The position numbers and the translations under genes were made by a program. Source: Mycoplasmoides fastidiosum (GTDB lineage: Bacteria > Bacillota_I > Bacilli_A > Mycoplasmatales > Mycoplasmoidaceae). Taken from it: a DNA stretch of 64,000 nt. Under the pieces are notes generated by a model. The model searched no databases. It was not told the DNA's origin and was given only the letters and a program-made list of their open reading frames with translations. Position 1 is the stretch's first letter. Every line of letters begins with the position of its first letter. The stretch lies in assembly GCF_024498275.1 (NCBI RefSeq), contig NZ_CP101809.1, positions 806,001 through 870,000 of the forward strand. The letters run 5' to 3'. Shown here piece by piece: positions 11,226 to 20,406 of this stretch.

Positions 11226-13034
11226 TTATAAATAGCTTAAAGCACGGTAGTAATAATTTTTGACCCGCTGAAATAAATTAAAATCACGATCAATAATTAA
11301 AGCAATCACGATCACAATGCCCTTGGCAACAAATTGGTAGTTAGAATCAACTCCCCAGAAAGTTAAGGCATTAATCAACAAGGAAATAGAGAATCAACCA
11401 ATTAGGGTTTTGACTAATCCCCCTTTTCCCCCAGCAAACGAAGTTCCACCTAAAGCCACTGCAGTAATTGCGTCTAATTCTAGGGTTGCTCCAGTTTGGG
11501 GGGAGACCGAATTAATTTGAGCCACAGAAGATAATGCCCCAAATCCTGCTAAAACAGCTGATAATAAATAAACCATATTCAAGATGTGTTTAGAATTAAT
11601 ACCAGAATAAACCGCGGCTTGCATGTTGTCACCTACAGCATATACATACCGACCAAATTTAGCGAACTTCATGAACAAAATTAAAACAACCGCCACAACG
11701 ATTAAGATTAAAATTGCGGCTGGAAAACTCCCACCAATGTTGTAATTAAAAATACTTAAGATGGGATCAGTACTACTAGAAATGGGAATTCCTTGCAAAA
11801 TAATTGTTGTTGCGCCACGTAAAGTTAGCAGTCCCGCTAAAGTAATAATGAATGGGGGAATTTTTAATCGGGAAATTAAAAAACCAGATAAATATCCAAT
11901 TAAAAATAAAGCAATAAACATGATAATCAAACTACCCAGTCAGTGAAGTCCAACTGAATAAACTAATGACATATAAATCGTGCCACCAAACCCAATCATC
12001 GAACCAACTGACAAATCAATGCCCCCAGTCAGAATCACTAAAGTTTCGCCTAAAGCAATAAACGCAATGGGAACATTCGAACCTAAAATTGCTCCAAACC
12101 AGTTTTGTTCTGAATAATACTGGGACTGAAAAATGACTCCAGTAAACAAGGAAATAATTAAAAAGAAAATAATCAGTTTTGAAGAATTAGCCGCTTTAAC
12201 AGTTTTGGTGGTGTAGTTTAAGATTTTTTCTTTTTGGAAAAAATTTTGACAAAACATTCCCAAGCGTAATTTTTGAATTAACCAAGTCGATTGATTGGCT
12301 TGGTTCTGTAATCGTGTATGTTTTCGTACAAACTGGTAGTTTAAATTTAGTTGTTGGGTCTCATAAGTTAAAACATCAATTTGATGATTAGCTAACTGAT
12401 CATTCAAACGGGTCTGATCAGTCTGATAAGCTTGGCGTAATTGTTCGTGTTGGGTGTCTAGGTTAGTTTTACGAGTTTGATAAAATTGGGCCGTTTGAGT
12501 TGTTAGCGTGGTTTTTTGGGCCTCCAGTTTGGTAATTTTTACTTGAGCATCATGATTAATTTCTTCTAAAAAAGCGGCTTGCATTTGTTTAAATTTATGA
12601 ATTTTTGCACTAATAGCTTGGGATTTTTTCTCTCGGGTTGCATTAATTCGGTCAATAATTCGCTCAATTTTGGTTTTTTTAGTAGTGATTAAATTTTGGT
12701 ACTCAGTTTCTAAATGCTCAATGGCAGCAGGATTGTTCAAGCGTTGCATGCGCACTTCGTATTCTGAACGTTTTAGCTTAATAAATTTTTGGTAAGCTTT
12801 TTCTAAGTTTTCAATATTTTGGTTGCAATAAGCCGCATAATTGTGAAAATCATTGTACAAATTTTCTAGTTCTAATTCCTGTTTGTGTTGTTCAATCACC
12901 ACCCGTTTTTTCTGTAAATTAACTTGCTCATCCAAAAAATCACCAATGTGAGTATGGTGTAATTTCTGGGATAAATGCACTTCGGATTGTTGGGGAAATA
13001 ATTTTTGTTTGACTTGAATAATTCATTCTTTCAT
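11226..13034 (-). CDS. RbsC-type ABC permease with N-terminal coiled-coil domain
   Basis: 602-residue membrane subunit of the presumed inositol importer. Residues from about 280 onward form a normal RbsC/BPD_transp_2 permease: ALGETLVILTGGIDLSVGS is the family signature, followed by FIITLAGLLTLRG and TAVALGGTSFAGGKGG. The first 250 or so residues are a hydrophilic Lys/Gln/Glu-rich, helix-forming stretch, probably a long cytosolic coiled coil, absent from ordinary permeases of about 320 residues. ATG 13034 is used; the ORF reads through UGA at codon 4. It lies between the ATPase and binding-protein genes with short gaps. Confidence 0.85.
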
Positions 13035-13047
13035 AATGGAAATGTTC

Positions 13048-14568
13048 CTATAAACTTAAAGCATTTTTAATAATGCTGGACTCATTAATCTCACGACCAA
13101 TTAATTCATTCGTAATCTTGCCCTCAAAAAAAGTTACAACCCGATCAGCAATCCCAATTACTTCAGGAAGATCTGAAGAAATCACGAGTACAATTTTGTT
13201 GTCCTGTTTTAGTTTGTTAATAATTTCATAAATATCTTTACGCGCTCCCACATCAACCCCACGAGTGGGTTCATCAAAAATGATTAATTCGGGTCAAGTA
13301 TTTAACCCTTTAGCGATCGCAACTTTTTGTTGGTTGCCTCCTGATAAATCATCAACTGGTTGGGTTGGAGCATAAGCCTTAATTGATAAGTCTTTAATAA
13401 ATTTATTAGCGGTTTCTTTACTTAAATAAGCAGATAAAAATCCCGCTCGCTGAATTTGGGAAAGATTAGCTAAGTTAATGTTGAATTCAATGTTTTTTTT
13501 GACATTTAAGCCAAATTGTTTACGGTCTTCAGATAAATAAAAAATTTTGTTCTTTAAGGCAAATTTAGGTGAACGCGGTAAATACTTCTGGTTGTTTAAC
13601 CAAAAATCACCAGAAATATAAGGTTTAGCTCCAAAAATGGTTTGGGCTAACTCCGAACGTCCTGAACCAACTAAACCGTATAAGCAACAAATTTCTCCAC
13701 TTCGTAAAACTAAATTAATGTTGTGGTTATCTAAAGAATTCAGGTTTTTAATTTCAAAAGTTTGCGCGTGTGAACTAGTTGTTTGAACTTTAGGAGGATA
13801 ACGGTTTTCTAGTTCCCGACCAACCATTAAATTTACAATTTCATCAATACCTTGAAAGGCTTTGAAGGGTTTTTGAACAACATAATTACCATCTTTGATG
13901 ATTAATACTTGTTCACAAATGCGTTCAATTTCTTCCATCCGGTGGGTAATTCAAACCACTGCAATGCCTTGTTGTTTCAGATTGGTAACAATCTCAAACA
14001 ATTTTTCTGTATCACGATTAGTTAAAACACTGGTTGGTTCATCAAAAATAATAATTTCTGGTTCTTCACTTAAGGCTTTAGCAATTTCGACAAACTGGCG
14101 TTGGGAAACTGTTAAGTTTTTGACTAAAGTGGTTTCACTAAAATCCGCATTCAATAGTTCTAAAAAATGTTTAGCAGCCGTGTTGGTTAAATGACTTGAT
14201 AAAAAACCATTCACGCGTTTTTCGTTACCTAAAAAAATATTTTGGGCTACACTCAACTGTTCGCACAAGTTTTGTTCTTGGTGCACAATGGCAATTTTGA
14301 ATTTCTTTTTAGAATTTTTAATTGAATGAAACGAAGCAATGCGACCTTTGTGGTAAATACTACCTAACTCAGGTTTATAGATGCCGGTTAGAATTTTAGT
14401 TAAAGTTGATTTACCAGCACCGTTTTCACCGACAATTGCTACTGCTTGATGCGAATAAAGCTTAATTTGCATGTTCCGCAAAACTGGAACATTATTAAAA
14501 CTAATACTCACATTTTCACAGGCTAAAATTTCGCGACTCAAATCTGATTCAGATGCTCAATCATTCAT
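13048..14568 (-). CDS. Sugar ABC transporter ATP-binding protein (RbsA type, two ABC domains)
   Basis: 506-residue tandem ATPase energising the importer. Domain 1 (about residues 10-240): Walker [13 protein letters not shown], signature [15 protein letters not shown], Walker [12 protein letters not shown]. Domain 2 (about 255-500): degenerate Walker [13 protein letters not shown], signature [15 protein letters not shown], Walker [13 protein letters not shown]. The mix of one standard and one degenerate P-loop is normal for RbsA/MglA. First gene of the operon; ATG 14568 follows the promoter by about 50 bases. Confidence 0.93.
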
Positions 14569-14623
14569 GATTAATTTGGGGCTTTAGTTATTGCTAGATC
14601 GAAGTTAATTACTTCTGAGTCTA

Positions 14624-14629
14624 ATTATA
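14624..14629 (-). promoter_or_regulatory. -10 box of the iol operon
   Basis: Minus-strand TATAAT in the context TTTTCTATAATTAGAC, 55 bases upstream of the ATPase start. No good -35 box is seen, which fits either mycoplasma promoter habits or the need for an activator at the palindrome upstream. Confidence 0.6.
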
Positions 14630-14663
14630 GAAAAGCGAAAATTCTTTTTCTGCTTCCAAAACA

Positions 14664-14683
14664 AAAACTGCTTAAGCAGTTTT
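14664..14683. promoter_or_regulatory. Perfect 20-bp palindrome, candidate operator of the iol operon
   Basis: AAAACTGCTTAAGCAGTTTT, symmetrical with no mismatch. Its centre lies about 45 bases upstream of the -10 box, and it is placed between the GntR-type regulator gene and the operon. No T-run follows it on either strand beyond the arm itself, and a separate strong terminator lies next door, so an operator is more likely than a terminator. Confidence 0.5.
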
Positions 14684-14703
14684 GTTAGAAACCAATTAGC
14701 AAT

Positions 14704-14740
14704 AAAAAAAATGTTCTTCATTAAGAAGAACATTTTTTTT
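14704..14740. terminator. Strong bidirectional terminator below the GntR regulator gene
   Basis: A 16-bp perfect stem (AAAAAAAATGTTCTTC with GAAGAACATTTTTTTT) and a 5-base loop. It follows the stop of the regulator gene by 16 bases and separates it from the iol operon. Confidence 0.9.
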
Positions 14741-14756
14741 AAATTTTCAGAATGTT

Positions 14757-15470
14757 TTAATCGTATCGGTATTCTACAACTACTTCTTTCAGATCTTGAT
14801 AATCATAGAAATTGGTTTTCATACAAAACAAGATTTCATCGTGTTGATCATAAGCAACATGATACATGATAACTTCAAATAAGGCTGTGCCATCATGCGG
14901 ATTATTAGCTACTTTTTGACAAATGATTTTTTTCACTCGCTTAGTAATGGCTAATCCATTTTTAGCAAAAAAAGCCATGGCATTATTCTTCAAAAGTTTC
15001 AAGTCCAAAAAATCAATCCGTTTAGGATTGATTGCATAGTACATGACATGGCTGGTTTGGTTAGAATGATCAGTTGTAAAAAAGATCTTTTTAAAAAACG
15101 CAAATTTTTTAATCGCCAAACGGGACTGGTGTAAACTTTTGAATTGTTGTAAATCAAAAGCCGTAAAAATAAATTCTAAAGTTTGATTAATTAATTCAAT
15201 CGATTTAACTTGGGTATAAGGTTCAAATCCTAAAATATTTTGGGCAAAAAAAGGACAGATAAATCATTTTTTATTCGGATCATTTTTAATCAAATTCAAG
15301 TTCTTACATTTCAAATAAATGCTGTGAATTAATGAATTAGAACAATGAAATTTATGGGATAAAAACCGTTCGGATACAATCCGTTCATTAGGTTTTCAAT
15401 CACCAATTTGAATTTTTAATAGGATATATTGAAAAATATATTGTTCTAATTCCTTCTTTTCTTTTGACAT
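14757..15470 (-). CDS. GntR-family transcription regulator (HutC/UTRA type)
   Basis: 237-residue DNA-binding regulator. The N-terminal winged helix (about residues 5-70) shows the family pattern: QYILLKIQIGDWKPNERIVS, then ERFLSHKFHCSNSLIHSIY for the recognition helix and LNLIKNDPNKKWFI for the wing. The C-terminal part looks like a UTRA ligand domain, with ALFEVIMYHVAYD and a late VVEYRYD. ATG 15470 has a GGAGTTAGGG ribosome site. The gene directly precedes the iol operon on the same strand, so it is the best candidate for its regulator, with an inositol intermediate as the likely effector (inference). Confidence 0.82.
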
Positions 15471-15555
15471 CCCTAACTCCTTTTGCACTCAGGCAAATTT
15501 CATGATCACGGACCCAGTTTAATGAATTACCCACGATTAATGTTGGGTTATTTTT

Positions 15556-15561
15556 ATTATA
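15556..15561 (-). promoter_or_regulatory. Candidate -10 box of the GntR gene
   Basis: Minus-strand TATAAT about 86 bases upstream of the regulator start, in the intergenic stretch 15471-15718 shared with the divergent plus-strand genes. Confidence 0.5.
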
Positions 15562-15718
15562 AATTAATAAATGCTGGAATCAGAAGATGAGCTGAATCAC
15601 TTAATATAATTTCTTCAAAAGGCAAATAATTAATTCTCTTTTTTGGAATTTTTAGCTTAATTAATAAGTGCAACCACAAAAATCTGCTGCTTATAAAGTA
15701 GCTTAAAGGAGTAAAGTT

Positions 15719-16798
15719 GTGCAAGTATACCAAATTAATGATCCCCAGTTTATTGTTGATGATTATCAACTCATCTTTACAGCGAATGATTTTGAATGAA
15801 ACGTTAGAGCTAATTTTTATATTTTTGCAAACTATAATTTACCCCCACGTACTTTGTTTTATGACATGAAATTCAGCGAACAAGATATCAATAATGTTTA
15901 TTTACAAGCGGGTGTTCCCTGCGCTCACCAACGTGATCGTAAACCTGAAAATTCCAAATTAAAATGCTATTTTTATCAATCTAATTTCAATGTACGAGTA
16001 AGCGGAGATAAATCGTTTTTAAATCCATTAAATAACGAAACAATTTTAGCCAATCTAAACTTTAAAGTGGATGCTGAAAACTTTCGTAATATCGTTACTG
16101 ATCAACGGCAACAAATAACTGATCAAATCTTTGATCAGTTTGTAGAAAGTGTTGAGAAAAATAAATTTAAAGTGTCGTTTTTGTACGATAATTTTTTTGA
16201 AGTTCGCAGATCGGGTAATCAAACTCAATACGAAATTAGTCCATTAACTAGTTGAACTGTTTATAAAAATTCGACCACTAACCGGTATCAACGTACTCGG
16301 GTACGGGTGAATTTAGATGATTATCGGTACATCAACAACACCCCAATTAAAAGATTGGTACGTTTAGAAAGTTTGGACAATCAACCAATTGAAATTAAAG
16401 GTGTTAGTTCGCTCGCTAATTATTATGTGCCCCAAGAGGGAATTGAGAAGAAACTAGAAATTCCATATGCGAATATTTCGATTCGGCCTAACCGATCCAA
16501 AACTAATGTTGATGTATCAATGCAAGGAACTTCAATTTTTGAAAATAATACCTTATCACTAGGCGAGAACAATGGAGCTAGTGGATTGTTTATTCCCTAT
16601 AAAAGTAGGGGTAATTATGCTAATCAAATGACCGTTTTAGTTGGTGGAGCACGGTTTTTAGTTAATACCCATAATTCGTTTGAATTTCAAAAAGATTTCA
16701 TCCAAACTGATTTACAAAGTAATTATGTACGGTTGAAATCAATTGGTTGACGTCCCCGTAATCGGGAATTAGTAAAATATAAAAGGATTGAATTCTAA
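15719..16798 (+). CDS. Conserved-looking soluble protein of unknown function
   Basis: 359 residues with no signal peptide or membrane segment; rich in beta-type, aromatic and Asn residues. I do not recognise a domain. GTG start with an AAAGGAG ribosome site; it reads through three UGA codons. Its stop TAA shares a base with the ATG of the next gene (TAATG), and an acyl-carrier protein follows, so the three genes form an operon. I recall a similar trio of large unknown, anchored unknown and ACP in M. genitalium/M. pneumoniae, but this needs checking. A role linked to lipid or ACP chemistry is only a guess. Confidence 0.7.
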
Positions 16799-17310
16799 TG
16801 TTTTTTAACAAACGTAATAAAAGAATTTTTAGCGTATTTCTAATTGGGGTTTTAGCTGTTTCTTCAGGTTTAGGTGGCTTCTTTTTATACCAACGCGATC
16901 AACAGTTGCAAGCCCAAATCAGTACAACTGAAACTCCACCTCCAATGGTAAATGAACCCAGAAATCAACTACCTAAAGAAGTTGATTTAAAAGCATCAGA
17001 ACGAATTAATTTAATTGATCATTTCCGACAAAAAGAAAAGTTAGTTGCAGCAGTTGGCTATCGATCCCATTATGATAATATCATTTATCAAATCAGAGAA
17101 GATAAGTTAGAACCATTACTGAAAGATCTGGTAAAAAACGCCATTATTACCAACCAGAAAGGATTACTAACCAGTGATCAATTTAATGGTAAAATTTATT
17201 TTAAGATTAATAACTTAGATTTATCAGTTGATGTGATTGTCCAATGGGACGATCAAATTGATTTTGATAAAAAATATTACGATCACTTTCAGATTAGTTT
17301 TGCCCTCTAA
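16798..17310 (+). CDS. Membrane-anchored protein of unknown function
   Basis: 170 residues. A basic N-terminus (KRNKRIF) and one hydrophobic helix at about residues 10-30 (FSVFLIGVLAVSSGLGGFFL) act as an uncleaved anchor; there is no lipobox Cys. The remainder is hydrophilic, with a Pro-rich linker (TPPPMVNEP) and an alpha/beta C-terminal half. It starts on the last base of the upstream gene's stop and precedes the ACP gene by 13 bases. Function unknown. Confidence 0.7.
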   Translation: MFFNKRNKRIFSVFLIGVLAVSSGLGGFFLYQRDQQLQAQISTTETPPPMVNEPRNQLPKEVDLKASERINLIDHFRQKEKLVAAVGYRSHYDNIIYQIREDKLEPLLKDLVKNAIITNQKGLLTSDQFNGKIYFKINNLDLSVDVIVQWDDQIDFDKKYYDHFQISFAL

Positions 17311-17323
17311 TCAAACTTATTTT

Positions 17324-17557
17324 ATGACCAGACCGGAATTAATCAAATTCATCGAACAATCATTAAAAAATCGCAATTATCATGTTAAAATTACCGAGGA
17401 TAAATTGGATTTACCGATTCGAGATTTACAAATTGATAGTTTACTAGCCTTTTCGATTATCACTGATATTGAAAAAAAAGTGGGTTATCAGGCTGATGAT
17501 CAGGAATTAATGAAGGTTAAATCCTTAAACGATTTATTAAAGTTGTTTACCAAATAA
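17324..17557 (+). CDS. acpP: Acyl-carrier protein
   Basis: 77 residues, the size of ACP. The phosphopantetheine site is DSL in LQIDSLLAFSIITDIE, and the acidic helix content fits. Start ATG 17324; the longer frame upstream lies inside the previous gene. Mollicutes usually lack fatty-acid synthesis, so this ACP more likely serves phospholipid acyl transfer (PlsX/Y) or another acyl reaction. The motif has lost the common GxDS Gly (here QIDS). Confidence 0.85.
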   Translation: MTRPELIKFIEQSLKNRNYHVKITEDKLDLPIRDLQIDSLLAFSIITDIEKKVGYQADDQELMKVKSLNDLLKLFTK

Positions 17558-17585
17558 AACTCATTTGGTATTAATAAAACTTAGT

Positions 17586-17676
17586 GGAATAGTACCCAAG
17601 TGGTTGAAGGGGAAGGCTTGGAAAGCTTTTAGGTAGGTAACACTGCGCGCAGGTTCGAATCCTGTCTATTCCGCCA
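17586..17676 (+). tRNA. tRNA-Ser(GGA)
   Basis: Acceptor stem GGAATAG/CTATTCC, seven-base anticodon loop TTGGAAA giving anticodon GGA, a long class II variable arm, T-arm GGTTCGAATCC and encoded CCA. 91 bases with CCA. Confidence 0.95.
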
Positions 17677-17683
17677 GTTTTTT

Positions 17684-17758
17684 AGGGGTATAGTTCAACG
17701 GTAGAACAGCGGTCTTCAAAACCGCGTGTTGTGGGTTCGAATCCTGCTACCCCTGCCA
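17684..17758 (+). tRNA. tRNA-Trp(UCA), decodes UGA
   Basis: Acceptor AGGGGTA/TACCCCT, anticodon stem GCGGT/ACCGC around loop CTTCAAA with anticodon TCA, T-arm GGGTTCGAATCC, encoded CCA. This tRNA reads UGA as tryptophan and confirms genetic code 4 for the window. Confidence 0.96.
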
Positions 17759-17800
17759 TTTTTTAACAGAAGGAATTATCACAAGTTCCTGACTAGAATA

Positions 17801-17852
17801 AAAAAACCAAAAAAATAAGCTGAATTTTCAGCTTCATTTTTTTGGTTTTTTT
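17801..17852. terminator. Bidirectional terminator between the tRNA and ula operons
   Basis: A long hairpin, AAAAAACCAAAAAAATAAGC pairing with GCTTCATTTTTTTGGTTTTTT (one bulged base), flanked by A- and T-runs on both sides. It serves the plus-strand tRNA operon and the minus-strand ula operon, which converge here. Confidence 0.9.
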
Positions 17853-17883
17853 ATTGGTTCAAATTTAAGTGCAAGCAGAGAAC

Positions 17884-18168
17884 TTATTTTTGGTTAGCTA
17901 AAAAGTTTTCGATTGCTTCTAAAATTTCTTTTTCGCTCGTAGCGTTTTTAATACCCACAATTTTAGCTTTGTTGTGGGTATCAAATTGACTTAGCAAATG
18001 GGTTTGGGTGATAATTAAATCAGCAGTATTAGTCATGGGTTTAGCCCCACCAACTGATAAAGCTTCCACTTTAGCACTGACTTTTTTATCACGCAAAATT
18101 TTTTCAACTTTTAAACGAATCAGCATGGATGTTCCCATCCCTGCACCGCATGCAACAACAATGTGCAT
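17884..18168 (-). CDS. ulaB: PTS ascorbate-specific EIIB
   Basis: 94-residue phosphotransfer protein. The phosphorylated Cys is in the N-terminal P-loop VACGAGMGTSM, as in the lactose/ascorbate EIIB fold. It passes phosphate from EIIA (ulaC) to the sugar brought in by EIIC (ulaA). It is last in the operon, about 100 bases below ulaF, and separated from ulaA and ulaC by the two epimerase genes. Confidence 0.9.
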   Translation of the reverse strand: MHIVVACGAGMGTSMLIRLKVEKILRDKKVSAKVEALSVGGAKPMTNTADLIITQTHLLSQFDTHNKAKIVGIKNATSEKEILEAIENFLANQK

Positions 18169-18266
18169 ATAAAGCTCCTTATTTTTTGATCGGTAATAAT
18201 TATATTTTAATTACAATTTTATTTTTAATTTAATAAATAATTTTTTAACGTGAAATTACTGGGATA

Positions 18267-18968
18267 TTATTTAACGGTTTTCTGGCCATAATAAGCATTA
18301 GCCCCATGTTTACGAAAATAATGCTTGTCCTGAATGTACTGGGTAATTGGTGGGGTTTGGGGATTAATTACTTTAGTTTTTCACGCCATTTCAGCTACGG
18401 CTTCTAAAGTAATCGCTGTATCTAAGGCCTTTTTTAAATTAGGACCCCAACAAAACGGCCCATGATTAGCAACTAAAATCCCAGGAACTCCTAGCGGGTC
18501 CAAATCTTGAAACCGTTCTAAAATTACGGTTGCAGTATTGTGTTCGTATCCGGCTTCAATTTCGGCTTGGGATAAAATCCGGGTAATCGGTACTGAACCA
18601 TAAAACACATCCGCATGCGTGGTACCAAAACACGGAATTTCTTGAAGTGATTGGGCTCAAGCCACTCCATTAATTGAATGGGTGTGAATAATTGCTCTAA
18701 CTTTACCCTTTCATTTTCGATACAGTTCTAAGTGGGTTGGGGTGTCAGAAGACGGGTTTAATTCACCTTCAATGATATTACCATCTAAATCAATTACCAC
18801 CATGTCCTCAGGACGCATTGTTTGATAATCAACTCCACTAGGCTTAATTACCATATACCCAGTTGCTTCATCATAAGCTGAAGCATTGCCCCAAGTTAAA
18901 ACGACTAAACCATTATGAACCAAAGCCATATTGGTATCATAAACTGCTTGTTTTAATTTTTCTAACAT
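18267..18968 (-). CDS. ulaF: L-ribulose-5-phosphate 4-epimerase (class II aldolase family)
   Basis: 233 residues. Converts L-ribulose-5-phosphate to D-xylulose-5-phosphate, feeding the pentose phosphate pathway. Motifs: [10 protein letters not shown] (phosphate/Zn region), [31 protein letters not shown] with two Zn His, [13 protein letters not shown], and [11 protein letters not shown] with another Zn His. The ATG overlaps the last codons of ulaE (ATGTTAG), so the two are coupled. It could also be called araD, but the ula neighbours favour ulaF. Confidence 0.92.
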
Positions 18969-19822
18969 AATTGATAACCTGCTTGTTTTAATTTATCAGC
19001 AACAAATTCATAAGCATGATTTAATCGCGCCATTTCTTTTTCATAGTCAAAAATTTCGTCTTTAGGTGCTCACATCTCGGCTAGGAAATGACCCGTATAA
19101 TTTTGATCAGCTAAAGTTTTTAAAAGTTTCACATATTCCACATTACCAGCTTCTCAAGCTAGATCACGAAAAACATTTGGTAAAGTCGATTTAATGTGCA
19201 CTTGTAAAAAAAACTGGACATTATCACTTAAATCCTGTTCGGGACGATCAGTCCATTGACTTAAATTACCAATATCAGGATAGATTTGTAAGTACGGGGA
19301 GTTAACTAAATCAACATACTTCCGACACCGGGTTGCTGTACCTAAAAATGGGGTGTCCATTGTTTCAATTCCTAAATAAACCCCCGCTGCAGCGGCTTTT
19401 TGCGCAATTAGTTTTAAATTGGTTGCAAATCATGCTTGAGTTTCAGGAGTACTTGGTTCATAAAACACATCATACCCAGCTAATTGAATAATTTTAATGT
19501 CTAAAATTTGACAGATTCGTAAGGCTTTTTCCAGCATTCGCACACTATGTTCACGAACCACCGGATCAGAGCTACCTAAAGGGTATTTACGGTGACCTGA
19601 TAAACAAAGTGAACCAAACCGAAACTGGTGTTGATCCAGAAAATCTTTTAATTTAATCCATTCTTGATCTGATCAATCTAACCGTGCTAACCGGGATTCT
19701 GATTCATCAATTGACAACTCTAAAAAAGCAAACTGGGCTTGTTTGGCTAACAACACTTTTTGTTCTAAAGTCAATTGATCATGTAAGGCTTTTTCGTATA
19801 AACCTAATTGTGTTTTGATCAT
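18962..19822 (-). CDS. ulaE: L-ribulose-5-phosphate 3-epimerase (L-xylulose-5-P epimerase)
   Basis: 286-residue TIM barrel. Converts L-xylulose-5-phosphate to L-ribulose-5-phosphate. The N-terminal LGLYEKALHDQLTLEQK, FAFLELSIDESESRLARLDW and SLCLSGHRKYPLGS are characteristic of UlaE/SgaU; GIETMDTPF and YPDIGNLSQW give metal ligands; FLAEMW closes the barrel. Ends seven bases inside ulaF; begins two bases after the ulaC stop. Confidence 0.93.
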
Positions 19823-19823
19823 A

Positions 19824-20306
19824 CTAGTTTAAATATTTAGAAAAATCAATTCCCGAAATTAATTGATAAATTTCGGCTTCTGTTTGGCATTGTGCCATTT
19901 TGTTGCCCATATCTAAATCATCAAATAATGCAGCAATTTGAGGTAAAGCCACTGCCACATGAAAATCAGGAGTGATTGATGATAAACAAATTAAAACTTG
20001 AATTTTTTCGGTGCCAAATAAAACTGGTTCTTTTAAAGTTAATAATGCAAAACCATTATCTAAATTATAAGGTCCAGAAACCGCATGGGGCATCGCCACG
20101 TTTTCGGCCACTAAATAATATGGCCCTAATTCTTCAGTCGCTTTAATGATTGCATCAGCATAATCAGGTGTAGTCATTTTAGCTTGCACTAATAATTGCA
20201 CCACCTGGCGCACAGCATCTTGTCAATCAGTTGCGGTTTGTTGTAATGCTAAAGTATGGTTGTCACGTAAAATTGCATCAAAAGTTTTGGATAAATTTTT
20301 ATTCAT
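19824..20306 (-). CDS. ulaC: PTS ascorbate-type EIIA
   Basis: 160 residues, mannitol/fructose-type EIIA. The phosphorylated His is in AENVAMPHAVSG (about residue 80). It takes phosphate from HPr and passes it to UlaB. Start ATG 20306 is preferred over the ATG six bases upstream because AAGGA is then properly spaced. The UlaA gene lies upstream behind a 100-base gap holding a strong inverted repeat. Confidence 0.9.
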
Positions 20307-20329
20307 TGTCATTTCCTTGAATAAGAAGC

Positions 20330-20388
20330 AAAAACTTTTATTGTTACAATGTCTGCAAATGATGTGACATCTGACAATAAAAGTTTTT
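20330..20388 (-). repeat. 15-bp perfect inverted repeat between ulaA and ulaC
   Basis: AAAAACTTTTATTGT (20330-20344) and ACAATAAAAGTTTTT (20374-20388), with an inner ATGTC/GACAT pair in the loop, form a long hairpin in the minus-strand operon transcript. It is not followed by a clear T-run, so partial terminator, RNase processing site or mRNA stabiliser are all possible. Confidence 0.7.
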
Positions 20389-20406
20389 CAAAATTAATAA
20401 TTAAAA

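Noticed and set aside
17589-17758. tRNA-Sec for the UCA anticodon
   Set aside because: The second tRNA has normal length, a normal variable arm and a standard 7-bp acceptor stem; it is tRNA-Trp.
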